Position numbers and translations under genes: made by a program | Notes under the pieces: model-generated | The model's input: the letters and a program-made list of their open reading frames with translations, nothing else | What the model was told of the DNA's origin: nothing | The model's database searches: none | Part shown: one piece after another, positions 44,184 to 56,543 of the stretch | Position numbering within the stretch: the first letter of the stretch is position 1 | Layout of the letters: each line of letters begins with the position of its first letter | Source of the DNA: Colias croceus | Taxonomy: Eukaryota; Arthropoda; Insecta; Lepidoptera; Pieridae | Length of the DNA stretch: 64,000 bases | Direction of reading: 5' to 3' | Assembly (NCBI RefSeq): GCF_905220415.1 | Contig: NC_059537.1 | Coordinates: 4,687,622-4,751,621, forward strand

Positions 44184-47100
44184 TGGGGCATTGAATGATG
44201 AACGCTTTGTCACGTTATTCAAAGCATAAAAATGCAAATAAGCCGTTTGAAAATATATTTATTTTTTTTAATTATTATTATTGAAGTCGATATTTTTTCG
44301 TTCTATATTGCTGCGATGGTAGCTGTGGATGGTAGTGAATCTCAAATCAGCAAATAAAAGATTTTTCTCAACTTTGTTAATATTGCAACAATTGCTCTAT
44401 ATCGTTCATTTATATTCTATTCTAACTACAAGGAGCTACCTAACAAATGTAAAATCTCCAGAACATTTGAGAAAAACAATGAATGAGTGTTTAGTGATCG
44501 ACTCTCATTTTTGGCTTGTTCAAAAACAAGTCAATGCAGAAACACTCTTGGAGTGCAGAACCAGACTGTTTGGCCCCAACAGAAGTCGGGAGTCGGGACG
44601 TTGTGTAATTTTCGCATATTTCAGTTCCAATTTGATTATACACAACTGGACATTCTACCACTTTACTGCAGTCATATGTAGGTATAAAGAATGCGGGTAA
44701 TATGCGGTGAATAATCTTTAAAATTTATCACCCACCTGCTAGGCTTTTGGGTGACTTCAATTTTTAATAACCTCATGGCTCATATACATTTCTGTTTACT
44801 TTTATTATTAATTAAGTACTTATATAGAGACAAACGAGGTAGAGCATTGTCTTTTATCCTTATACGTCTGCAAAACAAAATCCTGTTACATTTTAATCAA
44901 GATTAAGTCTTAAATATTAATAACTCATACGAAACACCTATAAAATAAGCTCATAATTAACACTCTGAAGCCCAGATAAACAATAATAGCCTCTCTTAAT
45001 AGCATCGCTTACAAATACCGCTCACAAAATGGCCCGCTTTCATCTCGCGAACTTTTTCACGTCTTTTTGGCCCCAAATCCATCAATTCCCGTGATGGATG
45101 GACCGTTGGGCTCGACTGGGGCAATCGAAATTCAAATTCGCTAAATCTTCTCACAGTGGTATGAAAACAGGTCGGGTCGTTAACAGTGTACGCACGGGAA
45201 AAGTTTTTTTCCCTTTGTACGAAGGCATTTGCCTGGGGGTTTGCGGGCGGCGGGGAAGCGTCCGCGCAGACTCTCGGGCAACAGTGATTACAGGCTGCGC
45301 GCGGCTAATCACTCCGATGCGAGGTATGGCCGGAGAAAAAGATTGAGTATTGTCTCCGGTTACAATATTTTACAATGGAAATGCGCTTCGTATTACTCAA
45401 AACTTGGCACCTATAATGATTTAAAAATTACTTTACACGTTCAAAGCTAGTTATAAAATTTTAAATTAATATACCCAGTAGGTACTAAAAATTAGCTCTA
45501 TCCGCTCTTAATTTGATATCAGTTATAATAGATGCTATCAATAATACCTACTTAATTCTTTATATTCTTTATTGAATTAAACTATTTCTACATTCATCGA
45601 TACGTTTTCAACTCAGGCTTACTTTATTCAAATAGCATTATATTTCTTACGACCCGCAACAATACTACACACAATTAAATTACACTTACATTATGCGCTT
45701 AAGCTTGTCGCAGATTTGTCGCGCTATATCGGCCGCCATCTTGACAGACGTCAGCGACGCCTGTCATGTGTCAGCCATTTAAATAAAAGCCACATTAATG
45801 AAGTAGTTTTAATTCAATCGAGCGACATTAAATTCACGTGAGGCTGAGCGACCCACTCATTACGACTTCATTTTGTTGTAACAACAATAAAAAGGCGCGT
45901 TTGCGTTTTATTATTCCGCTAAAGTTGACAGCTTTTGTATGGGAATCAATCTTGGTTTATTCATAATGATGAAAAATCAGTTCCAGTATACAACAAAGGA
46001 GCTAATGTTGTTTATACCTCCTTTTCATATCGCTAATGTTCTCAGAACGCTATTGTTAAAACCTTTACGGATTTATATGCCTTACATTTCGAATAATATG
46101 AAAATTATAACAGTGCCTATTCACCAGTCTTGAATTTTGTATTTTAATATTCAATTATCGTTTATTTATTTTTTGGGTAGAATAATGTAAGTAATTAGTT
46201 ACTGGAGCATATGGTTAGCCTTTAATAATATATACTGAATAATGAAATATAATAAAAAGGAAAATACCGTTTTTAAATGGATTATTATTATGACTATAAG
46301 CTACTACACATACCTAACAAGACTTTCTGCCCACAAGTTTATTTGTACCAGTGTTATGCAGTTAGCATGTTATTTCATCATTACCTGTTGTTTTTCTTTG
46401 TGGACAGATAGAAATTATCACCATCAAAGTTTATTTTTACAAATTATTTTTAAATTGCATTTTAAACACGACGCATCTGTCGCCGAATACACACGCAATC
46501 AAAACGTCATTTGTTTCATAAAACGTAGCATATTTTTATATTTTTAACTCTTAACGATAATTAAAATATCCCAATAAATTGCAACAACAATTATTTTGAT
46601 TTGGCGAAATAAAATCAATCAAAACTTTCCATTATAACACGAAACTATAGGAATATTATAAGAACCAATCAATATTTTATCTCTTGCAAGTATAATAATT
46701 GCATAATAAACTGGCAATTTAATAATGATAGACAAATTTGTGTAAATGTTTCGTTTTATTAATCGACACTTTAGTTTCGCGTGCAAACATTATATAAATC
46801 GTTCACGACTAACACGGGCACTAACAATTTGGATAATGGATAACATAACGCTCAGTTCCTGACATTTGCGGATTATTTCTAGTTAGTCTATTAATTTGCT
46901 CAAGTCGGTATCGATTTCTAACGCTACGTATTCAACTAAATATAAATAAACGAAAGCGACATACAAATAGATGATTAGTTAGAAAAAATTAACAATAGTT
47001 ACCTACGTGTCAAGTCCCACACACTCGGCATTACAAACAGTGTAGAAAAAACCGAAGGCGTCCTAAACGCGTGTTACAAAAAGTGGCTCTTACGGAACGG

Positions 47101-48924
47101 TATCGGTCGGCGCGCTCAAAGGCGCCGGCGACCGCTCATTTCACACCATCATCCGATAAAGCCTCGGCCTGCCATACGTGATCTAATGACAACTACTAAA
47201 ACGTCGCAACCACTTTTGGGAAACCAATTTCATTTCTATGAGCGCTAGTTTAAGAATCACTTTGTCTCTCCTTATTATTTGTTTGGAAGTTTAAAATTGA
47301 CACTTGGCTTTTCTTTTCTGCGAAAAATAAAATGCAATTAGAATTTCTGTTTGAATATTTACAAATATATAAGTTTATTCCTTATATTTTCTCTCTACAT
47401 TAAAACAATTATTTATAAGCTACATTAATAATGGTTCATCACCAATCTTGTACCTAAGTCAGGTATCCAACGCGCGAGGGGCGGGCGGCACACAATAGCC
47501 GGAACTGCGGCGGGATGTCGTGATGTCACCGACAATTTTCTAAACCTTCATTCAACTTTCAAGACCGTGTCCCTTGACTTAGGGCCGATTCATTCAGCCG
47601 TTTATTCGATTGTAGCCTTAATGTCGCCTTTACATCGTTTGTGTTCATTCAATTTGCTAACGAATTGAAATTATAAGATTTATAGTTTGATTGTTATTGT
47701 TTATTTTTGTAATTATATTATTGTTGCCTATATATTTACTTCCGAATTTAAAAATGTCATCATCATCTAATTAAATTTTGAAGTAAGTACCTACCTTATT
47801 CTATAAGAAAAACAATATTGTGATCTCACCTTGACATTTTATCATATGATATTTGTCGTTAGTCTAATATATTAACTTGATTGATAGCTGTTATACATAA
47901 ATAATAAATATTATTAATTTAAGACACATAAATATTATGATATACGTTTCAAAATATCTCACATAAGATAAATTAAGGAAGTAACTACTAAAAATGATAC
48001 GAATAAAACTGGACTTATGACACAGTTTTATTTCTTGCATAACATAAAAAACATGTTGTAGATTCATTGGTCAGTTAAAATAAAAATATCGAGAACAAAA
48101 CAGGGCGATTTTACACAGGTTTTTACTTTTCACAGTATTTTAAGATTATAAGCACCGTGTTTTGGTATTGGAGACACAGCAAGAAGATTCACCACCTACA
48201 GGAAAAGGGACATTCGTATCGACAATTGCTTAAAAAATCACTTGTGAAAATTTCAACATCAATCAACTCACATATTCTATGTGAGTGCACAAATGCCTAT
48301 TAAAAAGAAAGTTAAAATTTTCATTTCAAATTTGGTTTCAGAACTCAATAGATAACATTTATCTCGTAGGTACAATCGACAACAATTATCTATAATCAAG
48401 TCTATAATCAATAAGTATAAAGGTTTTATACATATAATCAATCAATTATATAAATCTATATACCTAACTCTACATTCTTCTCTACATTCTTATGTCTTTC
48501 ACAATTTTTTTAAGGACAAACTCGTTTAGATTAAAATGAATTACTTTGTTTTAGAACATAAATAAAAGCAAAGCATAATAGATACATAATATTCATTATT
48601 GTAGAGAAAAAATTTTCATTTTTCCATTTCTTAACAATTATATGAAAAAAAAAAGCTGTCATATGCATGGATTTCGTTAGAATAAAGAAGATATAATTCA
48701 TCAAGCGAGATCGTGGTCAAGCGCTTCCTATCGTACAATAAAAAAAAATATATTCATTTCTGATGCCCAAGGGTTTGACGTTAAAGTTCCCCTTTGCGAA
48801 TAGCCTGCAGTATATACCTATAATAATCACAAATTAATATTATACGTCTCTAAAACTCATATCACGGCGAGATAATTACATATAAGGATGTTAGGAAAAC
48901 AAAAAAGTGTGCTGTGAAAGGATG
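44184..48924. other. Intergenic, several G+C-richer blocks
   Basis: Apart from the Pho/YY1 block at 45.7 kb there are G+C-richer stretches at 45030-45340, 47030-47180 and 47460-47560. No coding sequence or repeat was recognised. They are candidates for regulatory DNA serving the FoxB pair. Confidence 0.45.
45720..45930 (+). promoter_or_regulatory. Candidate regulatory element with a full Pho/YY1 motif
   Basis: GCCGCCATCTTG at 45732-45743 is the reverse complement of CAAGATGGCGGC, the full YY1 consensus. It is followed within 40 bases by TTGACAG, CTGTCA and TGTCAG, which fit Exd/Hth-type sites, and by AAATAAAAG. The stretch is richer in G+C than its flanks and has no coding frame. Its position between two developmental regulators makes an enhancer or Polycomb response element plausible. 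Inference from motifs only. Confidence 0.3.
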
Positions 48925-48968
48925 GGCACAATGTGTTAGATATTAATTCCCAAATTAGAGGTTACGTT
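48925..48968 (+). other. 44-bp motif repeated at 3912-3955 (copy 2)
   Basis: Same orientation as copy 1; it lies 3.2 kb beyond the 3' end of FoxB gene 2. It sits at the start of an 84-codon open stretch (48918-49169) that I do not recognise and that has no ATG at its start. Confidence 0.5.
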
Positions 48969-49203
48969 GTTTGTTACAAAGGTGTTCGGACAAAAACATC
49001 GACAGAAGTGCTAAGAGACCGATTATTATTTAAGGTTTGTAATGATCCTACTCAAACAGCTGCCTCAGCAAATATTTATTATAGGATTGGTGGAAACTTA
49101 AAAAAAGTTGATGCACAAATAATATTAAACAATGTGTGCTTAGGCTTAGGGCTAACTCTACAAATATGACTTGACCGTGGGGTAATATTTAACTTATAGA
49201 AAA

Positions 49204-49395
49204 TAGTGAATTTATATTTTTTGGTTTTTATGGCATTCAAATGCTTTATAAATATAAATTTATAAAGAATAGAAAAAAATCGATCACGAGGCGGGACTCG
49301 AACCCGCATCCTTCGCGCCATTCCGGGGCGGATGCCTTACCAACTCAGCCACTCGTGACCCGCCTGAGTAATCGAATTTATTCTATCCTATAAAT
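49204..49395 (-). mobile_element. Solitary tRNA-like SINE of the same family
   Basis: On the minus strand the order is GGATAGAATAAATTCGATTA, CTCAGGCGGG, the tRNA-like segment (49284-49358), a T7 run, then TTTATAAATTTATATTTATA, GCATTTGAATGC and the tail ACCAAAAAATATAAATTCA. This defines the basic element of roughly 190 bp without the spacer seen in the array. The B box is GGTTCGAGTCC, the standard form, where the array has GGTTCAAGTCC. The A/T-rich flanks share TATAAATT, but no clear target duplication can be separated from the element tail. Confidence 0.8.
49284..49358 (-). ncRNA. tRNA-like Pol III unit, solitary copy
   Basis: 75 nt with a 7-bp acceptor stem, TGGCTGAGTTGG A box, consensus B box and a downstream T run. 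It has the same non-canonical anticodon region as the array copies. Confidence 0.6.
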
Positions 49396-52187
49396 TTATA
49401 AATAGAGACAATATGTATTTTACACAATATGAACTTATGAAAAAGTAATGTTTTTTATTTTATGTGTTACAAAGTTGATCTTACCTCATTATTTGATTTT
49501 TTTTTATTTATCAAGTATTTTTAGCTCTACATGGTTAAGAAGTTTTTGCTCTTGAATATTTCAAGTAATATAAAAACTATTAGCTACTTTAGGTGGCTAT
49601 AATGTATGTACCGTACCTACTGCCTATGTTTGATAACATCATATTCAAATCTACCAATATTTCAAATAAGTATCAGCTTTCTACCTTTAACTGGGAAATA
49701 AGAAATACCTATGTAGTTACTACTACACTTAATTTCCTCTCAAATTTAAATTATGGGTAAAAGAAAATTCAGTAAGACTTGAACAAATTTACCTTATATC
49801 CATAATTCCTTCCTACTTACTTCGATGAAAGTTTTACCCACAAACCATTCAAATTACCCGTTTATTAAAGCAATGGAACAACATAAACATGTTGAAATTA
49901 TCCGTCACTTAACAGTAAAAGATATCCACAAACATGTTACAATTGGCAAAATATTAGCAATGTATCAGCGGACAATACCGCCATTAATAATTTTGTTCAG
50001 CATTGTTGCAAATGATTTACGCCCGAGTCGGTGCATGGATATCATTTTGATTTATGACACTTTAATGGATCTTGTTACTAAGTTAAGAACATATTGTTTA
50101 TGCTCTAACGCTAGTTTGTGGAGGAAATAGATTCTTGAAGGAAATCAAGTCACTAGAATGAGCGTTTGTAAACATCTTTATCATCACGATATTAAGAAAT
50201 GTTTTGGTTAATTTATTTGTCAATTAAGTAGGTAAACCTGTTTAATTAAGGAATACATTTATATTTATTTCATATTTATACTGTAAAAAACTGTCAATCA
50301 AAAACTATGTACTTAAAAAAAATTGAAAATAAAGTGTCACTCATATTTTTATTGTTTTATTTTATAAACAATTGATTTTTATGAAATGAACCCACCCACC
50401 ATTTTTGTTTATTAATAAAGAAGTTCGAAATAATAATTCATAAGCATCTAGTCTATCCTACCTGTAAAAGCTCCTAAAAATATATCCAAATTTACCTACC
50501 TTTAACGTTAAAACAAACATTAAGTAGGAACAAATTACTATAGGATTAATTAAAATTGTGTTTATAAGCTATGTAGCGTAACCCAGTATCTAAGTATTTC
50601 AAATAAAATATGACCAACCATATTTTATTTATTCGTCCTGTTTTTTTTTTTTGTAGCTGCTGCTTTGTTGCATTTTTATTTAAAAATTTTAATATTTTCC
50701 AACAAAAGTTAAATAATATCCAATAAATTTTACAAGCTTACAAGTTTCTACAAAAAGTAGAGTTTTTTTTTTGGAGCTTATAAAATCATTAAAATGTAGC
50801 GAACGAGATGCTTAGTTGGTAAGTGATAGTGTATAATTGTTATCATCTAAAATTGTCTGGTATAGGTAAGTACGCCAAAAATACTATTTATTGTTTATAC
50901 TCATTAAATTTATTGTTACTCGGTTTTGCCCGACTTCGAATGAGATCGAATCCACCTGAAGGCACAAAAAATTGCAATAAAATCGGTCCAGCTACATATT
51001 ATAAAAATCAAAACACATTATCTCATTCTTGTCAAATATGAACAATGAAAGCTGAACTGTAGCCCAGTAAATACTAGGAGCAAGTGCTAATCGATAAATC
51101 CTGTTTAATGTCCGTTTTAAATCAACTCGCCGTTCTCTTACAAGTGCAGTATGATTCAGTATGCCCTAGATAAATAATTAAATAAAGCAAGTTTCAATAT
51201 AATTAATTTTATTCATAAATAATTTACGGTGGCAATTTATTTCCTAAATCCAATGAGATCTGTGTCACTATTGTAGTTTAACTTGTAATACAATTTATCA
51301 CATTCCGACCAGCCAGTTTGAAAATTCCTTTAAAATGTTTTTTATCTGTATTAGTGGCTAATCAGGGAGGCAATGACTCGACAATTGTTCAAGTAGCAAT
51401 ATCACGACCTATTAGATCACAAATGTGGGTCGTTGCGGTCGTTACAGCGTGAAACGGACCACCTCCGCGTTCATTTTTTACCATTCAAAAATTTCTTCTC
51501 TAACTCAAACCCCCCACGAAGGATTAGGAACTTTAGTAACACTTCAACAATCCGGTAAAAAGCGTAATAATCTGATTAAATTTATCGTTTACCACCCAGA
51601 TAGAATAACCGAGTTGAACAAATTCAATAAAACAAGATGTACCATAATAATTGTTTCTTTTAATATACTGCTTACAACTATAACAATGAAAACTATTTAC
51701 AAAGCGAATAATATTTAAGTTTATCTACACATAACGACAAAGCCAAATAAATACGATTTACAATTTTCCATAACTTCACTAACATGGAATGTTCACTTGA
51801 TAGAATATTTACAATCACTAAATAAATAAATTATTATCATCACTAGCACGAACATCTATTAATTTTTAAGTACGTCTATATTTGAGATCACTTAAATATA
51901 TATGTCGTTGATTATGAGGTTGCTGGTTTATAAAAACTTTAAATCGATTAGCGTATTTAGGCCTCTCACAACACCGTCGGCTAACACGCGAGCCTTAAAA
52001 TCTACAAATACTAACGGAATAACCAAAGACTATTTATAGGAACAAAATAACTTATTATAATTAATTTACTTAATAAAGATTTAACGGGAACCGAAGAAGA
52101 ATCGTGTTAACTTGAATATTTCTCATAAATCTGTACTTACAACCTAGCATTGCACATGTTGTAACAGTTCACAAGATCTTGGTGATG
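49396..52187. other. Downstream flank of FoxB gene 2
   Basis: AT-rich, with accidental frames (for example 49825-50130, 101 codons, unrecognised). No clear poly-A signal for the minus-strand gene was identified close to its stop. Confidence 0.45.
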
Positions 52188-52964
52188 TCACGCGACGGGA
52201 AGCAGCGGTGGCTGCAGGTAACAGGGACGGAGGGCATGGGCGGCCGCTTGCAAAAGCTCTGCCTGGTACCTATGCGCTGCCAACATGTACGGCGAGGGCA
52301 TCGACAAATCCAACCTCGGAATGGGAGGCATCACTTGCATTGTTATCATCGGCTGAGGAGGTGACGGTGACGATCTAGGTGGTTCTGGCTCCAACAATGC
52401 ATCTATTGTAAACGCTCTTCGTGGCCTCTCCCGTGGTAAAACTGTCACAGCTACTTCAGGTAATTCAGCGGGTTCAGGGCTCATTTGTGAACACATTGGC
52501 GGCGAATACAAACTTGCGCTGGGCAATGCCGACGGCGGAGGTGGCGCATTCGCTTGCCGAGCCAAAAATGCCCTATTAAAACTTGCAAGGGCGGCCAATT
52601 CAGCATTAAGATTATCTTTTTCACCTTTCTGCAACTTGAATCTTTTTCTGCGACGCAATAAAGAACCGTTCTCGAACATATCGAAGGCCTGAGGATGCAA
52701 AGTCCAATAAGCTCCTTTGCCAGGTCTGTCCGGTCTTCGTGGCACTTTCACGAAACAATCGTTGAAAGAAAGATTGTGTCTCAATGAATTCTGCCATCTC
52801 TGCGTGTTTCTTCTGTAGTAAGGAAATCGGTCCATTATAAACCGATATATCTCTGATAGCGGCAACATGCGTTCCGGTGAACTCCATATTGCCATTGCTG
52901 TTAGCGAAATGTAAGAATAAGGTGGTTTTTGATCACCATACGATTCACGTGATGGTCGCGGCAT
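52188..52964 (-). CDS. FoxB: Forkhead box B transcription factor (gene 2)
   Basis: A 258-aa intronless protein on the minus strand. I start it at the ATG at 52962-52964 (MPRPSRESYGDQ). The open frame continues to 52976, but only from a GTG codon, and FoxB homology begins at MPRPS. The forkhead domain is at about 12-105 with the recognition helix at 53-71. From residue 6 to 137 it differs from gene 1 at only five positions: F16Y, A20S, T44M, H112Q and S118N. Synonymous sites are clearly diverged, so this is old duplication under strong constraint rather than a recent copy. EH1 motif FTIDALL is at 185-191 and the C-terminal block MLAAHRYQAELLQ at 227-239. The protein then ends in a different, alanine/leucine/proline-rich tail. 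It faces gene 1 tail to tail, 33 kb away. The role is inferred from the family: a nuclear DNA-binding patterning regulator, probably with Groucho-dependent repression. Confidence 0.95.
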   Translation of the reverse strand: MPRPSRESYGDQKPPYSYISLTAMAIWSSPERMLPLSEIYRFIMDRFPYYRRNTQRWQNSLRHNLSFNDCFVKVPRRPDRPGKGAYWTLHPQAFDMFENGSLLRRRKRFKLQKGEKDNLNAELAALASFNRAFLARQANAPPPPSALPSASLYSPPMCSQMSPEPAELPEVAVTVLPRERPRRAFTIDALLEPEPPRSSPSPPQPMITMQVMPPIPRLDLSMPSPYMLAAHRYQAELLQAAAHALRPCYLQPPLLPVA

Positions 52965-53037
52965 GGTCACTTCCACTGAGGACCGGCAACAAGATTATGT
53001 TAGAAAATGAATTTGTGAAACCGGCACAGCGTGTAGT

Positions 53038-53073
53038 CACGTCACTTCGATGCGAGGTGTGAAAAAGAACTGA
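53038..53073 (-). promoter_or_regulatory. Predicted core promoter of FoxB gene 2: Inr plus DPE-like
   Basis: On the minus strand TCAGTTC is a perfect initiator with its A at 53071. TGACGT occupies +28 to +33 (53044-53039), a DPE with one mismatch at its first base. The predicted 5' UTR is about 106 nt. Two CCAAT-type motifs lie upstream at 53157-53161 and 53173-53177 (about -90 and -105), in opposite orientations. No TATA box is present. Spacing and core words (CAGTTCTT and ACGTG) match the promoter of gene 1. Confidence 0.6.
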
Positions 53074-53179
53074 GGCGCGGAGAGCTTGCCGGTTGACCCG
53101 CCCGCCTTGCAGGGGTCCCACTGTGTATGAGTAGAGCCGCTAGATTCTCGCTTTCGATTGGCTGGATACGCGACCAATG

Positions 53180-56122
53180 GGAAACGAAAACTTTCAGGTA
53201 TGATGTCGGCTCACTAACAAGGAATTTAAATTGATATTATGTTTATATTGCCTCCAAACATCCTTTGTGATGACACCGCTTTTTATTTAGCATATGTAAA
53301 TTACAATGATACAGAAAAAGAGATTTGAATTATGCACCAATTCAACGATGAATGTATATCATTACGTAGTCTCAATATAACAAATTGCATTCACTGCAGT
53401 TTGAATAAATTAGTTATGATTTTAATGAAAATAATGCAGTCTCTAAACATTTTGTTACAAAAATATATGCAGATCTGGTACTTCAGGTGTATTTTAAAGA
53501 TTGCTTGTTGTAAAAATGTTTAAAATCATCGAGGAAGGACTCTTTCAACGGTAGAGCACATTTTAAATATCATATTTTATCAGCTAAAATATTTTATATT
53601 TTACATTTAATCACAATAAATGAAAGCTCGCCAGTAAAGAATTATCTTGATAGTAAATATTTATAGAAAGTAAGTACACAGTTTTTGTACAAACCAACGA
53701 TTTAGAAGTGACAAAAAACGAATCGAACACGACTAATTTTTTACTTCCTAGACACAGAAGGTGACTGAACTGTAACAGTCAGGCTAAAATAAAAATAAGG
53801 CTTTACAAATAACACAATAAAAGATATCTTCTCAGTTCTGAAGACCGGTGCTAATGTTTAAGTTTGTGTTAAAAAATACATAAATAAGTTAACTCAACAT
53901 TTGTACGCATTCAACTATATAGATTTCTTTTGGGAAAGCTTTTATTTCTTATAACATAGTAATAGTTATTATTATAAGTCATAAGTGGGCATCCCTACAT
54001 TTTCATATTGATTATTAAATAATGGTGGTATCACCTCTACTACTCTAATAAATTGTTATTTTGCCATCATTAAAGGTAGGTACCTACCCACAATATATTA
54101 TGAACATGCCTTTGGTGTTGAAAATAGATGGGTACCTACCTACCTCTAAATAGCTATTTTCAATTTTTATTTAGGTATAATAACTTCCGTTCAAAATGTA
54201 CATTTGATCTAAATAAATACCTAAATGTATACAAACACATGCTGCAATCAAACTAAACTCTTGTTTTACAACAGCGAGCAATTTTAATGAATTAAGCACG
54301 ATAAAAAATGTAGAGTCAGAATGAATTTTTACTCTAATACATAGGTACTAGAGAAAAGTAAATTAAAAAAGTTTAAGTCTGACAATATAATAATAATGAA
54401 CTTGTCTTGAAATTAATTTAACTGACTTTTAATTATTAAAGAAGCTCTTAAAAAACATGTATATGGAGTTTCTTGTTCTTAAGAATGTTGCTACAATATA
54501 GGTAGATACGTGGTTACCTAGTTACTACCTCTATGTAGGTATATTTTAATTATTTTAACACCACTTTTTGCCTTAATTTAAAGAAGGGAGAGTCATCTTC
54601 CCAAAACTTTACTACCTACTTGGAAAATCATTTAAATAATAAATAATAATAAATAATATTTTATTTCCAGATATTCATCCATATTTGTGTTAGTATACAT
54701 TAATCTTAGAAACTATGTTAGTAATACGATTATAAAATTAAATTCCATACAAATTAAATTCATACAATTAAAAACAAGATTAAAATCATTAAAAATTATC
54801 CAAATTATCCATTATCCTAATTATATTGCATACAATGTTTGCCCACCGCTTCAGGAATGGTCCGTCTACTTTCTTAATTAATGCTAAAAGCTCGATAATG
54901 AAATGTTTTGTTTTTGCGCGAAAACATGTTATTGTGAAACCATCAATGTTTCTTGAGATATCAATTATCATAATTACATTATAAACATTAGGCAAATACA
55001 AATGAATACGTGTATAAATTACTATAGGTAGGTACATTTTATAAGTTACAGTACCTACTACTACGCATTCGCTACTTCACTTGTATACCTTAGTTACTAA
55101 CAGTTACCAGTATTGTTAGAACATCACTTACATACATAAGAGTACTAAAAACATTGTCTATAAACTCCTTAATTTAGATATAAATAATGGGAGTAATGTA
55201 GACTATAAAATATACCTAATTCCAATATCTTAGACTTTTAGAAAAGTAAGATGAGCAACCAACGATATTTTTATATAAAAATAAGTAAGTAAGTAGGTTA
55301 TTAATTTCAGGCAAAGGACTTAAAAAGCTTAAGCTTCCTTTTCGGTATAATCATACCGAAAAGTACTTCTGTTGGTACCTACCTAATTACAGAATATTGT
55401 AATCACTGTGACTAGATGATAGGTTCCTATAACTATAGCCTACCTATACGTATAATATAGATACTTATTTACTCAGTTAGCTGTAGGTATGTGAATCTAA
55501 ATTTTAAAAACCACCAACACAAATCACAGGCCACAGCGGTATCATTTTGATGCAAACATTTTGGATTTATTTTATACCATAAGTTAATTACTTTCGTAGT
55601 ATACCTACCTACATAAAAATAACTGTAAAATCAAAATATTATTCATAAACACGTAATACTAATTTTACCCGAAACGTTAAACGTAAAAAGACAAGTATTA
55701 TAATTGGAAATAAAATTATATCGATACAAATATCTCGGTCATTTTTCTTCTCTACCTTTTATAACGTCATATAAGCATATACCCTTAAGGCATTAAGAAT
55801 TCTATCTCTAGGTAATAGAGTTGGATTTGAGATAGCGTGGCAGTACATAGGCTTTTTCTGTATGAAGCATGTAAGCATGCGAGCATAGCGCGAGTGCTGC
55901 GAATTCGTCACGGATGCTTATCGAGCGGGCAGTCGATAAAGGCGGCTTGTCGATGTTTTATTATTAGAGGGAAGCAGCCGGTAATCACCCACGCTTTCCA
56001 CGAGATCTCATGGGATTCATTACACTAGATGTTTATCTTTGTACCGTATGACCGCATGAGGTAATTGAAAATTTCAAAGTAATTGCGCTTATGAGAATGT
56101 ACTAAGCACTTATATCAACACA
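53180..56122. other. Upstream flank of FoxB gene 2
   Basis: AT-rich with a short (AAT)n run near 54640-54660 and the hairpin at 55338. No gene is recognised. Confidence 0.5.
55338..55363. repeat. Short perfect hairpin
   Basis: CTTTTCGGTAT, loop AATC, ATACCGAAAAG: an 11-bp stem. A 12-bp palindrome AAGCTTAAGCTT lies just before it (55325-55336). Confidence 0.8.
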
Positions 56123-56543
56123 CTAGCTTTTACCCGCGGCTTCGCTCGCGTTAAGAAGTATTAATATTAATTAGGTATATTTTTTGCGGCTTTGGTACAT
56201 TTTTTTTAGCGTATGTAAAAACTTAGGGCCTACAAAACTACAAAACTTTAATCACATATTTTATCCTCTTAGAGGTGGAATTATACAAAATCCTTACTTA
56301 GGGAATGCCTACGTCATAGTAGCTTTATGCATGCAAAGTCTAAGATCGATCGGTATAAAATTGACATAGTTTCATACAAACTTTCATCCCTTATTTAATC
56401 CCCTTGGGGGTAGAATTGATCCAAATCCTTTCTTAGGGGATACCTACCTGCATGCCAAATTTCAGCCCGATACGTCCAGTGGTTTGGGCTGTGCGTTGAT
56501 AGATCACTATATCAGTCACCTTTGAGTTTTATATATATAGATT
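56123..56543 (+). repeat. CTAG-family repeat, subfamily C, tandem unit 1
   Basis: The head is CTAGCTTTTACCCGCGGCTT. The body has ACTTTCATCCCTTATTTAAT, and the end GTTTGGGCTGTGCGTTGATA, TTTTATATATATAGATTA. This is a common moth repeat type. The last 97 bases recur exactly in the next unit. Confidence 0.72.

Noticed and set aside
48918..49169. 84-codon open stretch following the repeated 44-bp word
   Set aside because: No ATG at its start, no family resemblance; cannot be told from chance.
49825..50130. 101-codon frame with ATG
   Set aside because: Looks accidental in AT-rich DNA; no motif or conserved context.
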